NCBI RefSeq assembly: GCF_900635775.1
Contig: NZ_LR134167.1
Coordinates: 186,001-250,000, forward strand
Length of the DNA: 64,000 bases
Direction of reading: 5' to 3'
From: Avibacterium volantium
Lineage (GTDB): Bacteria > Pseudomonadota > Gammaproteobacteria > Enterobacterales > Pasteurellaceae
The position numbers and the translations under genes were made by a program. The notes beneath the pieces were generated by a model. It was not told the origin of the DNA. It made no database searches and saw nothing but the letters and a program-made list of their open reading frames with translations. Below, piece by piece: positions 9,981 through 19,040 of the stretch (position 1 is its first letter; each line of letters opens with the position of its first letter).

Positions 9981-10202
9981 ATGGCGAAACAATCAAAATT
10001 TCAAGATAAACAAGTCGATACCTTATTAAATGAACTCATTGCCGTGTTTGAAAAACATCAAACGCCGGTGGATTTATCTTTAGTGGTGCTAGGCAATATG
10101 GTTACCAATGTTCTCAAAAATAATATGGGACAACAGCAACGTATCGCCCTTGCTCAGGCCTTTTCCGATGCGTTAATGAATTCTTTGAAAGAGAAACAAT
10201 AA
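9981..10202 (+). CDS. yejL: UPF0352 family protein YejL
   Basis: 73 residues, small and helical (MAKQSKFQDKQVDTLLNEL, then VDLSLVVLGNMVTNVL). It is a conserved short protein of unknown function always found between yejK and yejM. It ends 4 nt before yejM, so translational coupling is likely. An uptake sequence at 9906-9914 lies in the divergent promoter region. Confidence 0.9.
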   Translation: MAKQSKFQDKQVDTLLNELIAVFEKHQTPVDLSLVVLGNMVTNVLKNNMGQQQRIALAQAFSDALMNSLKEKQ

Positions 10203-10206
10203 TCAA

Positions 10207-11952
10207 ATGTTTGGAATTAAAACAAGCAAACAATATCGTGAAAACACCTCGCGAAAAATCGCTTGGGGGCATTGGTTTGCTTTTTTTAATATCCTTTGGG
10301 CGATTGTCATTGGCGCACGTTACGCCTTTTTGATCGATTGGCCAGACACGCTGTTTGGCAAGCTCTATTTTTTCATCAGCCTACTCGGGCATTTTAGTTT
10401 TATTGTTTTTGCCCTGTATTTACTGATTATTTTTCCGCTCAGTTTTATCGTAAAAAACAACCGCACTTTCCGTGGGCTGAGTGTGATTCTCACCACCATT
10501 GGCGCAACCTTATTATTAGTCGATACCGAAGTTTTCGCGCGCTTTAATTTCCACCTGTCTTCACTCGTGTGGAATTTGTTGGTGAATCCTGATAATGGTG
10601 AACTTTCGCGCAACTGGCAACTGTTCTTCGTGCCGATGCCAATTATTCTGTTGATTCAAATGCTGTTTTCTCGTTGGTCGTGGGAAAAATTACGCAGCCT
10701 TGAACGACAAAAATGGCTCAAAGGCGTGGGCGTATTCTTTGTTTGCACCTTTATTGCTACTCATTTAATTTATGCTTGGGCAGATGCCTTTATCTATCGC
10801 CCGATCACAATGCAGAAATCCAATTTTCCGCTGTCTTACCCAATGACGGCGCGCTCTTTCTTGGAAAAGCACGGTTTCTTAGATAAGGATCAATATAGCC
10901 AAACTCTAGAACAAGAAGGGCGACCTGAAGCCTTAAAGATTGATTATCCAAAATCGCCGTTGCATTTTACTCCAGTTAAGCCAAGCAATATTCTGATGAT
11001 CACGGTATCTGGACTGCGTTATGATGCTGTCAGCGCAGACAAAATGCCAAAACTCAGCGCCTTTGCCGAGCAAGCCACGCAGTATCTCAATCATTACAGC
11101 ACGGGCAATAACAACAACACCGCCTTAACAGGCTTGTTCTACGGATTAACGGCGAACTACACGGATAGCCTATTAAGCAACAAAACGCCATCAGTACTCA
11201 TTAACGCACTCAAACAAGAGAAATCCGCTTATCAGTTGGGATTATTCGCCAGCGATGGATTTCACGCCAGTTTATTAAGCCAGAATGTGTTTAATCAACA
11301 AAAATTAGATCACAAAGTACGCAGCAATCAAGCCAGCGTGCAACAATGGCAAAATTGGTATGCCAAACGCCATAGCGAAAAACCTTATTTCAGCTATTTA
11401 AGTTTAGCCATTCCAAAAGACTTAAATGAAACAGGCTATGTCCTTCAACTAAATGAATTAGACGGCTTGCTAGATAGCCTGTTAAGCCAAGTGGATCGTC
11501 AAAATACGTTAATTTTGATCACCGCCGAAGAGGGCTATCACTTTAAGCCATTAAGTGAAAAACAACAAAGCAACTATTTTGCGCCAGAACAAATTCAGGT
11601 TCCGCTGATTATTGCGTGGCAAGGGCTAGCGCAAGGTCAAGTGGAAAAACTCACCAGCCACACAGACATTTTGCCTGCCTTAATGAAACATTTATTTGGC
11701 GTGCAAAATCCAGCTTCTGATTATGCGCAAGGCGTGGATTTATTTAACCCTGCATTACGCCGTACTTGGGTGCAAGCAGGCAATTATCGCTGGAATGTGA
11801 TCATCACCGCCAACGGCACGCAATACCACCTTGATCGGCGCGGAAATTATCAAAAATATGACCGCACTTATGAAAAAGCCTCTTCACGCACGCCACCGCT
11901 TGGCTTGTTCTTAGAAGTGTTTAATCAAGATAGTGCTTTTTTTGAAAAATAA
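10207..11952 (+). CDS. yejM: inner-membrane LPS regulator YejM (PbgA/LapC)
   Basis: 581 residues. Five hydrophobic segments fall within about the first 190 residues, followed by a large periplasmic domain of alkaline-phosphatase/sulfatase fold (ILMITVSGLRYDAVS, STGNNNNTALTGLFYG, PLIIAWQG, HTDILPALMKHLFG). In enterobacteria this essential protein senses periplasmic LPS and controls FtsH-LapB degradation of LpxC. The catalytic metal residues of true sulfatases appear degenerate, as in the family. Uptake sequences occur inside the gene at 10460 and 11861. Confidence 0.93.
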   Translation: MFGIKTSKQYRENTSRKIAWGHWFAFFNILWAIVIGARYAFLIDWPDTLFGKLYFFISLLGHFSFIVFALYLLIIFPLSFIVKNNRTFRGLSVILTTIGATLLLVDTEVFARFNFHLSSLVWNLLVNPDNGELSRNWQLFFVPMPIILLIQMLFSRWSWEKLRSLERQKWLKGVGVFFVCTFIATHLIYAWADAFIYRPITMQKSNFPLSYPMTARSFLEKHGFLDKDQYSQTLEQEGRPEALKIDYPKSPLHFTPVKPSNILMITVSGLRYDAVSADKMPKLSAFAEQATQYLNHYSTGNNNNTALTGLFYGLTANYTDSLLSNKTPSVLINALKQEKSAYQLGLFASDGFHASLLSQNVFNQQKLDHKVRSNQASVQQWQNWYAKRHSEKPYFSYLSLAIPKDLNETGYVLQLNELDGLLDSLLSQVDRQNTLILITAEEGYHFKPLSEKQQSNYFAPEQIQVPLIIAWQGLAQGQVEKLTSHTDILPALMKHLFGVQNPASDYAQGVDLFNPALRRTWVQAGNYRWNVIITANGTQYHLDRRGNYQKYDRTYEKASSRTPPLGLFLEVFNQDSAFFEK

Positions 11953-12252
11953 AATGAATAAAATTCAGGCAACCAATAGTTAAAACCAATTATATTTTTA
12001 CTATTGAACCGCTTATACTATCGCCCCAGCAAAGGCATTTCGCCCGTTTTATTATTCAAATCAATCTGGACAAGATAGAATGTTATTAAGTAAAAATCTG
12101 CGAATTTTTCATAACATTACACAACACACCAATCAAGACGCTCACCGCTTGAGCGCAAAGCTATTTTCTCTTAATAACAAGATCCCACTTTATTGGGATT
12201 TTTTCATATCTAGCCTATTGTCCGCCTCGCTTTCATTATTACGGAGAAAATT
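11953..12252. other. 300-nt intergenic region with two hairpins
   Basis: There is no convincing gene here. An open frame from an ATG at 12080 runs into the amidohydrolase gene in another frame and has no ribosome site. Two hairpins are visible: CGCTC/GAGCG (12139-12155) and ATCCCA/TGGGAT followed by a T-run (12182-12204). The second looks like a rho-independent terminator about 50 nt upstream of the amidohydrolase start. It could end yejM transcripts or attenuate a promoter located upstream of it. Confidence 0.5.
12182..12204 (+). terminator. terminator or attenuator before amidohydrolase
   Basis: 6-bp stem ATCCCA/TGGGAT, 6-nt loop, then TTTTT. It lies 230 nt after yejM and 48 nt before the next start codon, a position that fits either a late terminator or a leader attenuator. 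Confidence 0.5.
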
Positions 12253-13242
12253 ATGCGTAATCACGTTCGTAGCTTTAAAACCTATATCAGAGATGAAATT
12301 ATCAAGAAAGGCGGTTGGGTAAACTCACACGCTCACGCTGACCGTGCGTTCACCATGACGCCAGAGAAAATCGGCATTTATCATACGAGCAACTTGCAAC
12401 AAAAATGGGATTTAGTGGACGAAGTCAAACGCACTTCCACCGTAGATGACTATTATGCGCGCTTTTGCCAAGCTATTGAATTGATGATCTCACAAGGGGT
12501 AACCGCCTTTGGTACTTTTGTGGATATTGATCCCATTTGTGAAGATCGCGCCATCATCGCCGCCCACAAAGCCCGCGATGTATATAAACACGACATCACC
12601 CTTAAATTCGCCAATCAAACCCTAAAAGGCGTAATTGAACCCACCGCGAAAAAATGGTTCGATATTGGCTCAGAAATGGTGGATATGATCGGCGGACTTC
12701 CTTATCGTGATGAGCTAGATTACGGACGTGGCTTGGAAGCTATGGATATTCTGCTCGATAAAGCTAAATCCCTCGGCATTATGTGCCACGTTCACGTTGA
12801 TCAATTCAACACACCAAAAGAAAAAGAAACAGAACAACTGTGCGACAAAACCATTGAACACGGAATGGAAGGACGCGTGGTGGCGATTCACGGCATTTCC
12901 ATCGGCGCGCATTCCCGTGAATATCGTTACAAACTGTACGAAAAAATGCGCCAAGCGCAAATGATGATGATCGCCTGCCCAATGGCGTGGATCGACAGTA
13001 ATCGTAAAGAAGATTTAATGCCGTTCCACAATGCACTCACCCCAGTTGATGAAATGATTCCCGAAGGCATCACTGTTGCCATTGGCACGGATAACATCTG
13101 CGATTATATGGTGCCACTATGTGAAGGGGATATGTGGCAAGAACTCAGCCTACTCGCCGCAGGCTGCCGCTTCCCAGATTTAGACGCAATGGTAAACATC
13201 GCCAGTATCAATGGACGAAAAGTACTGGGCTTGGACGTTTAA
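12253..13242 (+). CDS. amidohydrolase-superfamily protein, cytosine-deaminase-like
   Basis: 329 residues, ATG at 12253 after ACGGAGAAAATT. Metal ligands expected for a mononuclear amidohydrolase are visible: HxH at His26/His28 (NSHAHAD), His179/His181 (CHVHVDQF), His213 (AIHGIS) and Asp280 (IGTDNI). The pattern and NSHxHxD resemble cytosine deaminases. The chain begins almost at the first barrel strand, so the N-terminal beta-sandwich of CodA (about 427 residues in E. coli) is largely missing. The substrate is unknown; a cyclic amide or amine is likely. No purine or pyrimidine transporter sits next to it. The 3' end is repeated in tandem downstream. Confidence 0.75.
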   Translation: MRNHVRSFKTYIRDEIIKKGGWVNSHAHADRAFTMTPEKIGIYHTSNLQQKWDLVDEVKRTSTVDDYYARFCQAIELMISQGVTAFGTFVDIDPICEDRAIIAAHKARDVYKHDITLKFANQTLKGVIEPTAKKWFDIGSEMVDMIGGLPYRDELDYGRGLEAMDILLDKAKSLGIMCHVHVDQFNTPKEKETEQLCDKTIEHGMEGRVVAIHGISIGAHSREYRYKLYEKMRQAQMMMIACPMAWIDSNRKEDLMPFHNALTPVDEMIPEGITVAIGTDNICDYMVPLCEGDMWQELSLLAAGCRFPDLDAMVNIASINGRKVLGLDV

Positions 13243-13256
13243 CTACCGCAAATAAA

Positions 13257-13281
13257 AATCCTCCACACACAGAGGATTTTT
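13257..13281 (+). terminator. terminator of amidohydrolase gene (unit 1)
   Basis: Stem AATCCTC/GAGGATT with an ACACA-rich loop and a T-run, 14 nt after the stop codon. It is the first of three copies of this terminator. Confidence 0.85.
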
Positions 13282-13468
13282 CACCTTATCAAACTCCCTG
13301 AATTTGAAAGCCATAATAAACAAAAGTGCGGTGGGATTTTTGATAATTTTTCTAGCTAACCTACATTCGCTACAAGCAGCCGTTTCCCAGATTTAAATGC
13401 AATGGTAAACATCGCCAGTATCAACGGACGAAAAGTGTTGGGATTGGACGTTTAACTGCCACAAATAA

Positions 13469-13493
13469 AATCCTCCACACACGGAGGATTTTT
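13469..13493 (+). terminator. terminator copy in repeat unit 2
   Basis: Stem AATCCTCC/GGAGGATT plus T-run. It is one base pair longer than copy 1 because of a compensating change, so the stem is preserved. Confidence 0.8.
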
Positions 13494-13682
13494 CACCTTA
13501 TCAAACTCCCTGAATTTGAGGGGGCCATAATAAACAAAAGTGCGGTGGGATTTTCGATGATTTTTCTAGCTAACCTACATTCGCTACAAGCAGCCGTTTC
13601 CCAGATTTAAATGCAATGGTAAACATCGCCAGTATCAACGGACGAAAAGTGCTGGGCTTGGACGTTTAACTACCGCAAATAA

Positions 13683-13707
13683 AATCCTCCACACACGGAG
13701 GATTTTT
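13683..13707 (+). terminator. terminator copy in repeat unit 3
   Basis: Same 8-bp stem and T-run as copy 2. It faces the convergent dusC gene, which ends about 90 nt further on. Confidence 0.8.
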
Positions 13708-13798
13708 CACCTTCTCAAACTCCCTGAATTTGAAAGCCATAATAAACAAAAGTGCGGTGGGATTTTTGATGATTTTTCTAGCCAGTCCATAACAAGGC

Positions 13799-14737
13799 TT
13801 ATCTCATTTGAGCTAATCTTTGACGTAAATCCTCTGCCGTTTGGCAGGTTTTAATATGCTCAAAAAGTGCGGTGGCTTGTGGGTAAGATTTTTTCAGATA
13901 TTGTAGCCATTGTTTGGTGCGGGCAATGTGGTAAAAGCCGGTATCTTGCAGGTTTTCAATATGCGCATAGCGGTGCAGCAAAGGCATTACCCCTTGCGTC
14001 CAATCTAATTTTTCCTGATTAAACTTCACCACAAGGCTTAAGTTGGGAATGGTTAATGCACCACGTCCAATCATTACATCTTGGCAGCCTGTTATGGCAA
14101 GGCAGTCTTGCGCGTCTTGCCAATGCCAAATTTCACCATTTGCGATGACAGGAATGGCTAAACGCTGACGAATTTCACCAATTTTCTGCCAGTTGATCTT
14201 TTCTGCACGATAGCCATCGGTTTTGGTGCGCCCGTGAATGGTGATTTCCGTACCGCCGCCTTGTTGCACCGCATCAGCAATTTCAAAGGCGTGATTATCA
14301 CTATCCCAGCCCAAACGCACTTTCACGCTCACCACCTGCTCTTTCGGTAAGGCTTCGCGTAAGGCTTTAGTGGCTTGGTAAATCAATTCGGGCTGCTTTA
14401 ATAATGCCGCGCCACCGTGGCTACCATTCACAGTTTTAGAAGGACAACCACAGTTAAAATCAATGCCGTGCGATCCCAATTCCACCGCCAACACCGCATT
14501 TTCCGCCAGCCACTGTGGGTGTTGCCCTAAAAGTTGTACGCGCACAGGCGTTCCCGCGGGCGTTCGCCCACCGTGCTGCAGTTCTGGACATAAACGGTAA
14601 AAGGTTTTGATTGGCAAACGCTGATCCACCACACGCACAAACTCCGATACGCACAGATCATAATCGTTAATTTCAGTCAAAAGCTGCCGCACAAGGGGAT
14701 CAAGCACGCCCTGCATTGGCGCGAGGAAAACACGCAT
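13799..14737 (-). CDS. dusC: tRNA-dihydrouridine(16) synthase
   Basis: 312 residues. FMN-dependent TIM-barrel enzyme that reduces U16 in the tRNA D-loop. The N-terminal [13 protein letters not shown], the catalytic Cys98 ([10 protein letters not shown]), the HGRTK phosphate-binding motif and VMIGRGAL are all visible. PMQGVLD and SEFVRV place it in DusC rather than DusA or DusB. An uptake sequence lies within the 3' coding part at 13865-13873. Confidence 0.94.
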   Translation of the reverse strand: MRVFLAPMQGVLDPLVRQLLTEINDYDLCVSEFVRVVDQRLPIKTFYRLCPELQHGGRTPAGTPVRVQLLGQHPQWLAENAVLAVELGSHGIDFNCGCPSKTVNGSHGGAALLKQPELIYQATKALREALPKEQVVSVKVRLGWDSDNHAFEIADAVQQGGGTEITIHGRTKTDGYRAEKINWQKIGEIRQRLAIPVIANGEIWHWQDAQDCLAITGCQDVMIGRGALTIPNLSLVVKFNQEKLDWTQGVMPLLHRYAHIENLQDTGFYHIARTKQWLQYLKKSYPQATALFEHIKTCQTAEDLRQRLAQMR

Positions 14738-14773
14738 TTTATTTACTATTACTCTTTTGATAAAAATAAAAAA

Positions 14774-14826
14774 GCTGAATTTTTCACCGCACTTTGTTAT
14801 TTGAGAAAAACGGTAAAAAATTCAGC
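14774..14826 (-). terminator. long-stem terminator after djlA, containing an uptake sequence
   Basis: Read on the minus strand, GCTGAATTTTT-TA-CCG pairs with CGG-TG-AAAAATTCAGC and is followed by a T-run. The complement of AAGTGCGGT forms part of the loop and stem. It separates djlA from dusC. Confidence 0.75.
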
Positions 14827-14839
14827 AATGCAGAAAGGT

Positions 14840-15703
14840 TTACTTCCACCCTTTCGCTTTACAAATCAAATCATAAGCGGCTTGAATTTGTTGGGTTTTT
14901 TCTTTCGCCATTTCAAGCATTTCTTCAGGTAAGCCTTTGGCGACTAATTTATCGGGGTGGTTTTCGTTCATTAAACGGCGGTAAGCGCGTTTTACTGTGG
15001 CGCGGTCGTCATTTTCGCTCACGCCAAGCACGTTGTAAGCATCTTGCAAGGTTGGGCCGCTGTGTGTTTGATAACCACCACCCTGATAGCCGCCTTGTTG
15101 GTAATCGCCCTGTTGTGAGCCGTTATATTCATAATAAAACCCACCGCGGCTGAATTGGCGGGCGGCGATTTCTGCCATTAGAATTTGTTGGAATTGGAAA
15201 CTGGATAAGCCCAATTCTTCTGCCACCACTTGTAGCACTTCTTTTTCATTTTCGTGCAAATGATCATCGGCAAAGGCAGCTTGGAGCTGAATGCGTAAGA
15301 ACATTCGCAATAAGTCGCTACGCTGACCGCAGGCGGTGCAAAATTCGCGGATCACTTGACGCAATGGGAAATTCGGATCTTTCCCGCGATTAAACGCTTC
15401 TTGTGCCAGTTTGCGACCTTTGTCGTCCAAATTCATTTGGTTCATTAGGTTGTTGGCAAGGGCGATGTCGTCTTGCGTAACGCGACCTTTGGATTTCGAC
15501 AAATGGCCCAGCACCGCAAAGGTGGTTTGCATAAACAAGGATTGACGGGTTTCTTTGCGTTTGAAAAAGCTCGAATTGACGCTGCCTAGCTCATACAATT
15601 TTTTGTCGGCTAAATGCCCTAAATAAGCGCCAACCAGCCCACCAAAAAAGCCGCCAAAACGGTAGCCAATAAAAAAACCTAATAACTTTCCAATAAAACT
15701 CAT
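14840..15703 (-). CDS. djlA: co-chaperone DjlA
   Basis: 287 residues from the ATG at 15703, which follows GGAG with 7-nt spacing. A TTG four codons upstream overlaps this ribosome site and is unlikely to be the start. There is a glycine-rich transmembrane segment (about 4-30), a TerB-like helical domain (about 55-190), a Gly/Gln/Tyr-rich linker and a C-terminal J domain with the HPD triad (NENHPDKL). DjlA is a membrane-anchored DnaK partner, linked to envelope stress in E. coli. Confidence 0.93.
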   Translation of the reverse strand: MSFIGKLLGFFIGYRFGGFFGGLVGAYLGHLADKKLYELGSVNSSFFKRKETRQSLFMQTTFAVLGHLSKSKGRVTQDDIALANNLMNQMNLDDKGRKLAQEAFNRGKDPNFPLRQVIREFCTACGQRSDLLRMFLRIQLQAAFADDHLHENEKEVLQVVAEELGLSSFQFQQILMAEIAARQFSRGGFYYEYNGSQQGDYQQGGYQGGGYQTHSGPTLQDAYNVLGVSENDDRATVKRAYRRLMNENHPDKLVAKGLPEEMLEMAKEKTQQIQAAYDLICKAKGWK

Positions 15704-15792
15704 TCTGTTCTCCAACTTGAGTTATGCATAAAATCTTGAGTATACATAAAATAAAGTGCGGTGCGTTTTTCGCGATTTTTATACGCTGTATT

Positions 15793-16434
15793 TTAGATGC
15801 CATACTGCTCACGATAAGCACGCATCGCAGGCAAATATTGTTGATAATCCGCCTCTTGCTCAATAAATTGCATTAAATCGTCAAAATCAATAATCGAAAG
15901 CACGTTGCATTGATAATCGCGTTCCACTTCTTGAATGGCAGAAAGCGTGCCTTTGCCGCGTTCTTTACGATTTAACGCAATCACCACCGCACTTAATGTC
16001 GCTTGATTTTGTGCGATCAAATCCATTGCTTCGCGAATTGCCGTGCCAGCGGTGATCACATCGTCCACCAATAGCACCTTGCCTTGCAATGGGCTGCCAA
16101 TTAAATTGCCGCCTTCGCCGTGATCTTTGGCTTCTTTACGGTTAAAACACACTGGTTTGTCAATGCCATATTGCTTAAACAGCGCCACCGACACCGTGGT
16201 GCCAATGGGAATGCCTTTGTAAGCAGGGCCAAAAATCACGTCATAATCTAAGCCGCTTGCTTGAATGGCTGCGGCATAAAATTCGCCTAAACGTGCTAAA
16301 TCCGCGCCTGTATTAAACAAACCTGCATTAAAGAAATAAGGGCTAATGCGCCCAGATTTCAAGGTAAATTCGCCAAATTTCAGCACATTACGGCTGAGTG
16401 CGAATTTGATAAAGTCGATTTTGTAGCCTTGCAT
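15793..16434 (-). CDS. pyrE: orotate phosphoribosyltransferase
   Basis: 213 residues, same length as E. coli PyrE. It transfers ribose-5-phosphate from PRPP to orotate, the fifth step of UMP synthesis. Signatures: the PRPP loop [26 protein letters not shown] (the flexible loop with catalytic Lys) and [11 protein letters not shown] near the N-terminus. It lies 21 nt after rph, the conserved rph-pyrE operon. I saw no pyrimidine-responsive attenuator in that short gap; in E. coli the attenuator lies between these genes. Confidence 0.96.
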   Translation of the reverse strand: MQGYKIDFIKFALSRNVLKFGEFTLKSGRISPYFFNAGLFNTGADLARLGEFYAAAIQASGLDYDVIFGPAYKGIPIGTTVSVALFKQYGIDKPVCFNRKEAKDHGEGGNLIGSPLQGKVLLVDDVITAGTAIREAMDLIAQNQATLSAVVIALNRKERGKGTLSAIQEVERDYQCNVLSIIDFDDLMQFIEQEADYQQYLPAMRAYREQYGI

Positions 16435-16455
16435 TTTCGCCCCTAATTATGCTTG

Positions 16456-17175
16456 TTATGCCTGTTTTAAGGCTTCACGCTGCGCGTTGAAGATCACTTC
16501 ACAGCCTTGTTTTGCAAGATCTAACAGGGTTAATAATTCTTCGTGGGAGAATGGCTCACCTTCTGCTGTGCCTTGCACTTCGATCATTCGGCCATCATCG
16601 GTCATCACCACGTTCATATCGGTTTCGGCGTTGCTATCTTCCACATATTCCAAATCGCATACCGCTTCACCCTCTACAATGCCAACAGAAATAGCCGCCA
16701 CTAGCCCTTTAATTGGGTTCGTTTTTAGCACGCCTTTTTCCATTAAGCCGTTGATCGCGTCCACTAACGCCACGCAAGCCCCAGTAATAGAAGCCGTACG
16801 CGTGCCGCCATCAGCTTGGATTACATCACAATCCAGTGTGATTGAACGCTCACCAAGGGCATTCAGATCCACCATTGCACGCAAAGAGCGGGCGATTAAA
16901 CGCTGAATTTCCATCGTGCGTCCGCCTTGTTTCCCTTTGGCCGCTTCACGTTGCATACGGCTGTGGGTGGAGCGTGGCAACATACCATATTCTGCCGTAA
17001 CCCAACCTTGGTTTTGCCCTTTTAAGAAACGTGGCACACTTTCATCAACACTGGCGGTGCAAAGCACTTTGGTTTCGCCAAATTCCACTAACACCGAACC
17101 TTCGGCATATTTTGTGAAATGGCGGGTGATTTTAATTGGGCGGGGTTGATTTAATGGGCGATCATTCGGACGCAT
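16456..17175 (-). CDS. rph: ribonuclease PH
   Basis: 239 residues from the ATG at 17175. An in-frame ATG six codons upstream exists, but AAGGA lies inside that extension 7 nt before 17175, and MRPNDR matches the E. coli start MRPAGR. It is a phosphorolytic 3'-5' exonuclease that trims tRNA 3' ends. RNase PH motifs [36 protein letters not shown] and [19 protein letters not shown] are visible. The reading frame is intact to the end, unlike the frameshifted rph of E. coli K-12. Confidence 0.95.
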   Translation of the reverse strand: MRPNDRPLNQPRPIKITRHFTKYAEGSVLVEFGETKVLCTASVDESVPRFLKGQNQGWVTAEYGMLPRSTHSRMQREAAKGKQGGRTMEIQRLIARSLRAMVDLNALGERSITLDCDVIQADGGTRTASITGACVALVDAINGLMEKGVLKTNPIKGLVAAISVGIVEGEAVCDLEYVEDSNAETDMNVVMTDDGRMIEVQGTAEGEPFSHEELLTLLDLAKQGCEVIFNAQREALKQA

Positions 17176-17288
17176 TGGAAATTCCTTACTCATTCATAAA
17201 ATGGCGCTCATTCTAACACGCAAACTGACAGATGAGAAATTTAACGGTAGAATAGGCGGCAATTTTTAGCGCAAATTAAGGATTTATT

Positions 17289-18152
17289 ATGATTTATAGT
17301 ATGACGGCCTTTGCCCGTTATGAAATCAAGCAAGATTGGGGCAATGCAGTTTGGGAGATTCGTTCCGTTAATCAACGTTATTTGGAAACGGTCTTCCGCT
17401 TGCCAGAGCCATTTCGCGGTTTGGAAAACACCTTGCGAGAAAAATTACGCCAGCGTTTAACTCGCGGTAAGGTGGAATGTAATCTGCGTTTTGAGGGCAA
17501 ACAGCAAGCCACAGCCAGCCTTAATTTAAACCAAGCCTTAGCGCAACAGGTGATCCAATCCTTACAATGGATCAAGCAACAGGCTGGGGAAGGGGAAATC
17601 AATCTCACCGATGTTCTGCGCTACCCTGGCGTGGTGGAAACCCCAGAGCAGGATTTAGATCGCATTAGTCAAGAATTGTTAGCCGGCTTTGAAGCGGCGC
17701 TCGATGAATTTATCGCAATGCGTGGGCGTGAAGGGGAAAAATTAAACGACTTGATCCAACAGCGTTTAACCGCCATCGCCAGTGAAAGCGATAAAGTGCG
17801 GTCAAAAATGCCAGAGATTTTGCAATGGCAACGGGAGCGTTTACAGCAACGTTTTGACGAATTGCAATTACAAGCCGATCCACAGCGCCTAGAGCAAGAA
17901 ATGGTGCTATTAGCGCAACGTATTGATGTGGCGGAAGAATTAGATCGTTTACAGCTGCACGTTAAAGAAACCCAACGCATTTTGCAAAAAGGCGGTGCGG
18001 TAGGGCGTAAACTCGATTTTATGATGCAAGAACTCAACCGCGAAAGTAACACGTTGGCGTCAAAATCCATTAGCGCGGAAATCACCAATTCTGCGGTGGA
18101 ATTAAAAGTGCTTATCGAACAAATGCGTGAACAAATTCAGAATTTGGAATAA
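17289..18152 (+). CDS. yicC: YicC family endoribonuclease-like protein
   Basis: 287 residues. It starts MIYSMTAFARYEIKQDWG and contains RSVNQRYLE and LTRGKVEC. The C-terminal DUF1732 part includes LDFMMQELNRESNTLASK. E. coli YicC has been reported as an RNase acting on small-RNA turnover. It is divergent from rph-pyrE as in E. coli. AAGGA lies upstream of the ATG. An uptake sequence occurs in the gene near 17794. Confidence 0.93.
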   Translation: MIYSMTAFARYEIKQDWGNAVWEIRSVNQRYLETVFRLPEPFRGLENTLREKLRQRLTRGKVECNLRFEGKQQATASLNLNQALAQQVIQSLQWIKQQAGEGEINLTDVLRYPGVVETPEQDLDRISQELLAGFEAALDEFIAMRGREGEKLNDLIQQRLTAIASESDKVRSKMPEILQWQRERLQQRFDELQLQADPQRLEQEMVLLAQRIDVAEELDRLQLHVKETQRILQKGGAVGRKLDFMMQELNRESNTLASKSISAEITNSAVELKVLIEQMREQIQNLE

Positions 18153-18166
18153 TTTTTGGAATCTTT

Positions 18167-19009
18167 ATGGCAATCATCAATCTCTCACAATATCGTGTTA
18201 TTTCTGTACAAGGCGTGGATGCAGAAAAATTTCTGCAAGGTCAGCTCACTTGTGATGTGAATGGGCTGGCAGATGGGCAATCCACCCTCACCGCTCATTG
18301 TGATCCAAAAGGCAAAATGAGCAGCGTATTTCGTCTGTTGCGTGAAAATACCGAGCAGTTTTACGTGATTATCCGCCACGCCTTATTGCCCTCTGCGTTG
18401 GATAATCTGAAAAAATATGCAGTCTTTTCCAAAGTTGCCTTTGAAGCGCAAGATTGGCAAGTGATCGGGCTATTGGATAAACAAAAGTGCGGTGCAATTT
18501 CGGCAGATTTTTGCCTTGAAATAGGACAATCTGCGTGCGCGATGTTATTAAATAAAACCGCACAACAGATTGATTTTACTGGTGAAATTTCACAATGGGA
18601 GCAAGCCATAATAAAAGCGGGCTACCCGATTTTATCGCCCGAGAGCCAAAACGAATTTATCCCACAAGCCTTGAATTTACAATGTATCGAACAAGCCATT
18701 TCGTTCCAAAAAGGCTGTTATATCGGGCAAGAAACCGTGGCGCGTGCGAAATATCGTGGCATAAACAAACGCGCGATGTTCCTGTTTAACGCACAAACCA
18801 ACACGCCTGTTTCGCTGGGTTCAGAAATTGAAATGCAGCTGGAAAATGGCTGGCGAAAAACAGGTTTTATCCTAAGTGCGGTGCATTTTGACGGCATTTT
18901 ATGGCTGCAAGTGGTGATGAATAATCAGTTTGAGGCAGGCACGGCATTTCGTCTGTCTGGCACTGAAACAGCATTAAACCTCATTGAATTGCCTTACAAC
19001 TTATCATAA
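18167..19009 (+). CDS. ygfZ: folate-binding iron-sulfur cluster protein YgfZ
   Basis: 280 residues, GcvT-like fold. The diagnostic motif KGCYIGQE, with Cys184, is present. The N-terminus reads VQGVDAEKFLQGQLTCDV. The protein uses tetrahydrofolate to help assemble or repair some Fe-S enzymes such as MiaB. It begins 14 nt after yicC and may share its transcript, though yicC-ygfZ is not the E. coli order. Two uptake sequences lie in the gene. Confidence 0.93.
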   Translation: MAIINLSQYRVISVQGVDAEKFLQGQLTCDVNGLADGQSTLTAHCDPKGKMSSVFRLLRENTEQFYVIIRHALLPSALDNLKKYAVFSKVAFEAQDWQVIGLLDKQKCGAISADFCLEIGQSACAMLLNKTAQQIDFTGEISQWEQAIIKAGYPILSPESQNEFIPQALNLQCIEQAISFQKGCYIGQETVARAKYRGINKRAMFLFNAQTNTPVSLGSEIEMQLENGWRKTGFILSAVHFDGILWLQVVMNNQFEAGTAFRLSGTETALNLIELPYNLS

Positions 19010-19014
19010 AAATG

Positions 19015-19039
19015 AAAATTGGGCGTAATGCCCAATTTT
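19015..19039. terminator. bidirectional terminator between ygfZ and pgeF
   Basis: 10-bp stem AAAATTGGGC/GCCCAATTTT with loop GTAAT between two convergent genes. It has A- and T-runs on both sides and so can serve both. Confidence 0.9.
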
Positions 19040-19040
19040 G

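Larger units (their letters stand above)
13150..13783 (+). repeat. three tandem copies of a ~213-bp unit (gene 3' end + terminator + uptake sequence)
   Basis: Unit 1 (about 13150-13362) contains the last ~90 nt of the amidohydrolase gene, its stop, a terminator and an uptake sequence. Units 2 (about 13363-13575) and 3 (about 13576-13783) repeat all of this with scattered differences. The segment TTCCCAGATTTA starts at 13171, 13384 and 13598; AAGTGCGGT starts at 13324, 13538 and 13750. Copies 2 and 3 carry a nonfunctional gene tail ending in the same Leu-Gly-Leu-Asp-Val-stop. Units 2 and 3 resemble each other more than unit 1 at their left ends, suggesting one duplication followed by another. 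Confidence 0.93.

Noticed and set aside
12080..12322. 80-codon open frame upstream of the amidohydrolase
   Set aside because: No ribosome site, contains both hairpins, and runs into the real gene in a different frame. It is not enriched for a single amino acid, so it is not a leader peptide.
13150..13783. CRISPR-like array
   Set aside because: The units are about 213 bp and nearly continuous, with gene remnants and terminators; there are no short repeats with unique spacers.
16456..17193. Frameshifted rph as in E. coli K-12
   Set aside because: The frame is intact to the normal C-terminus.
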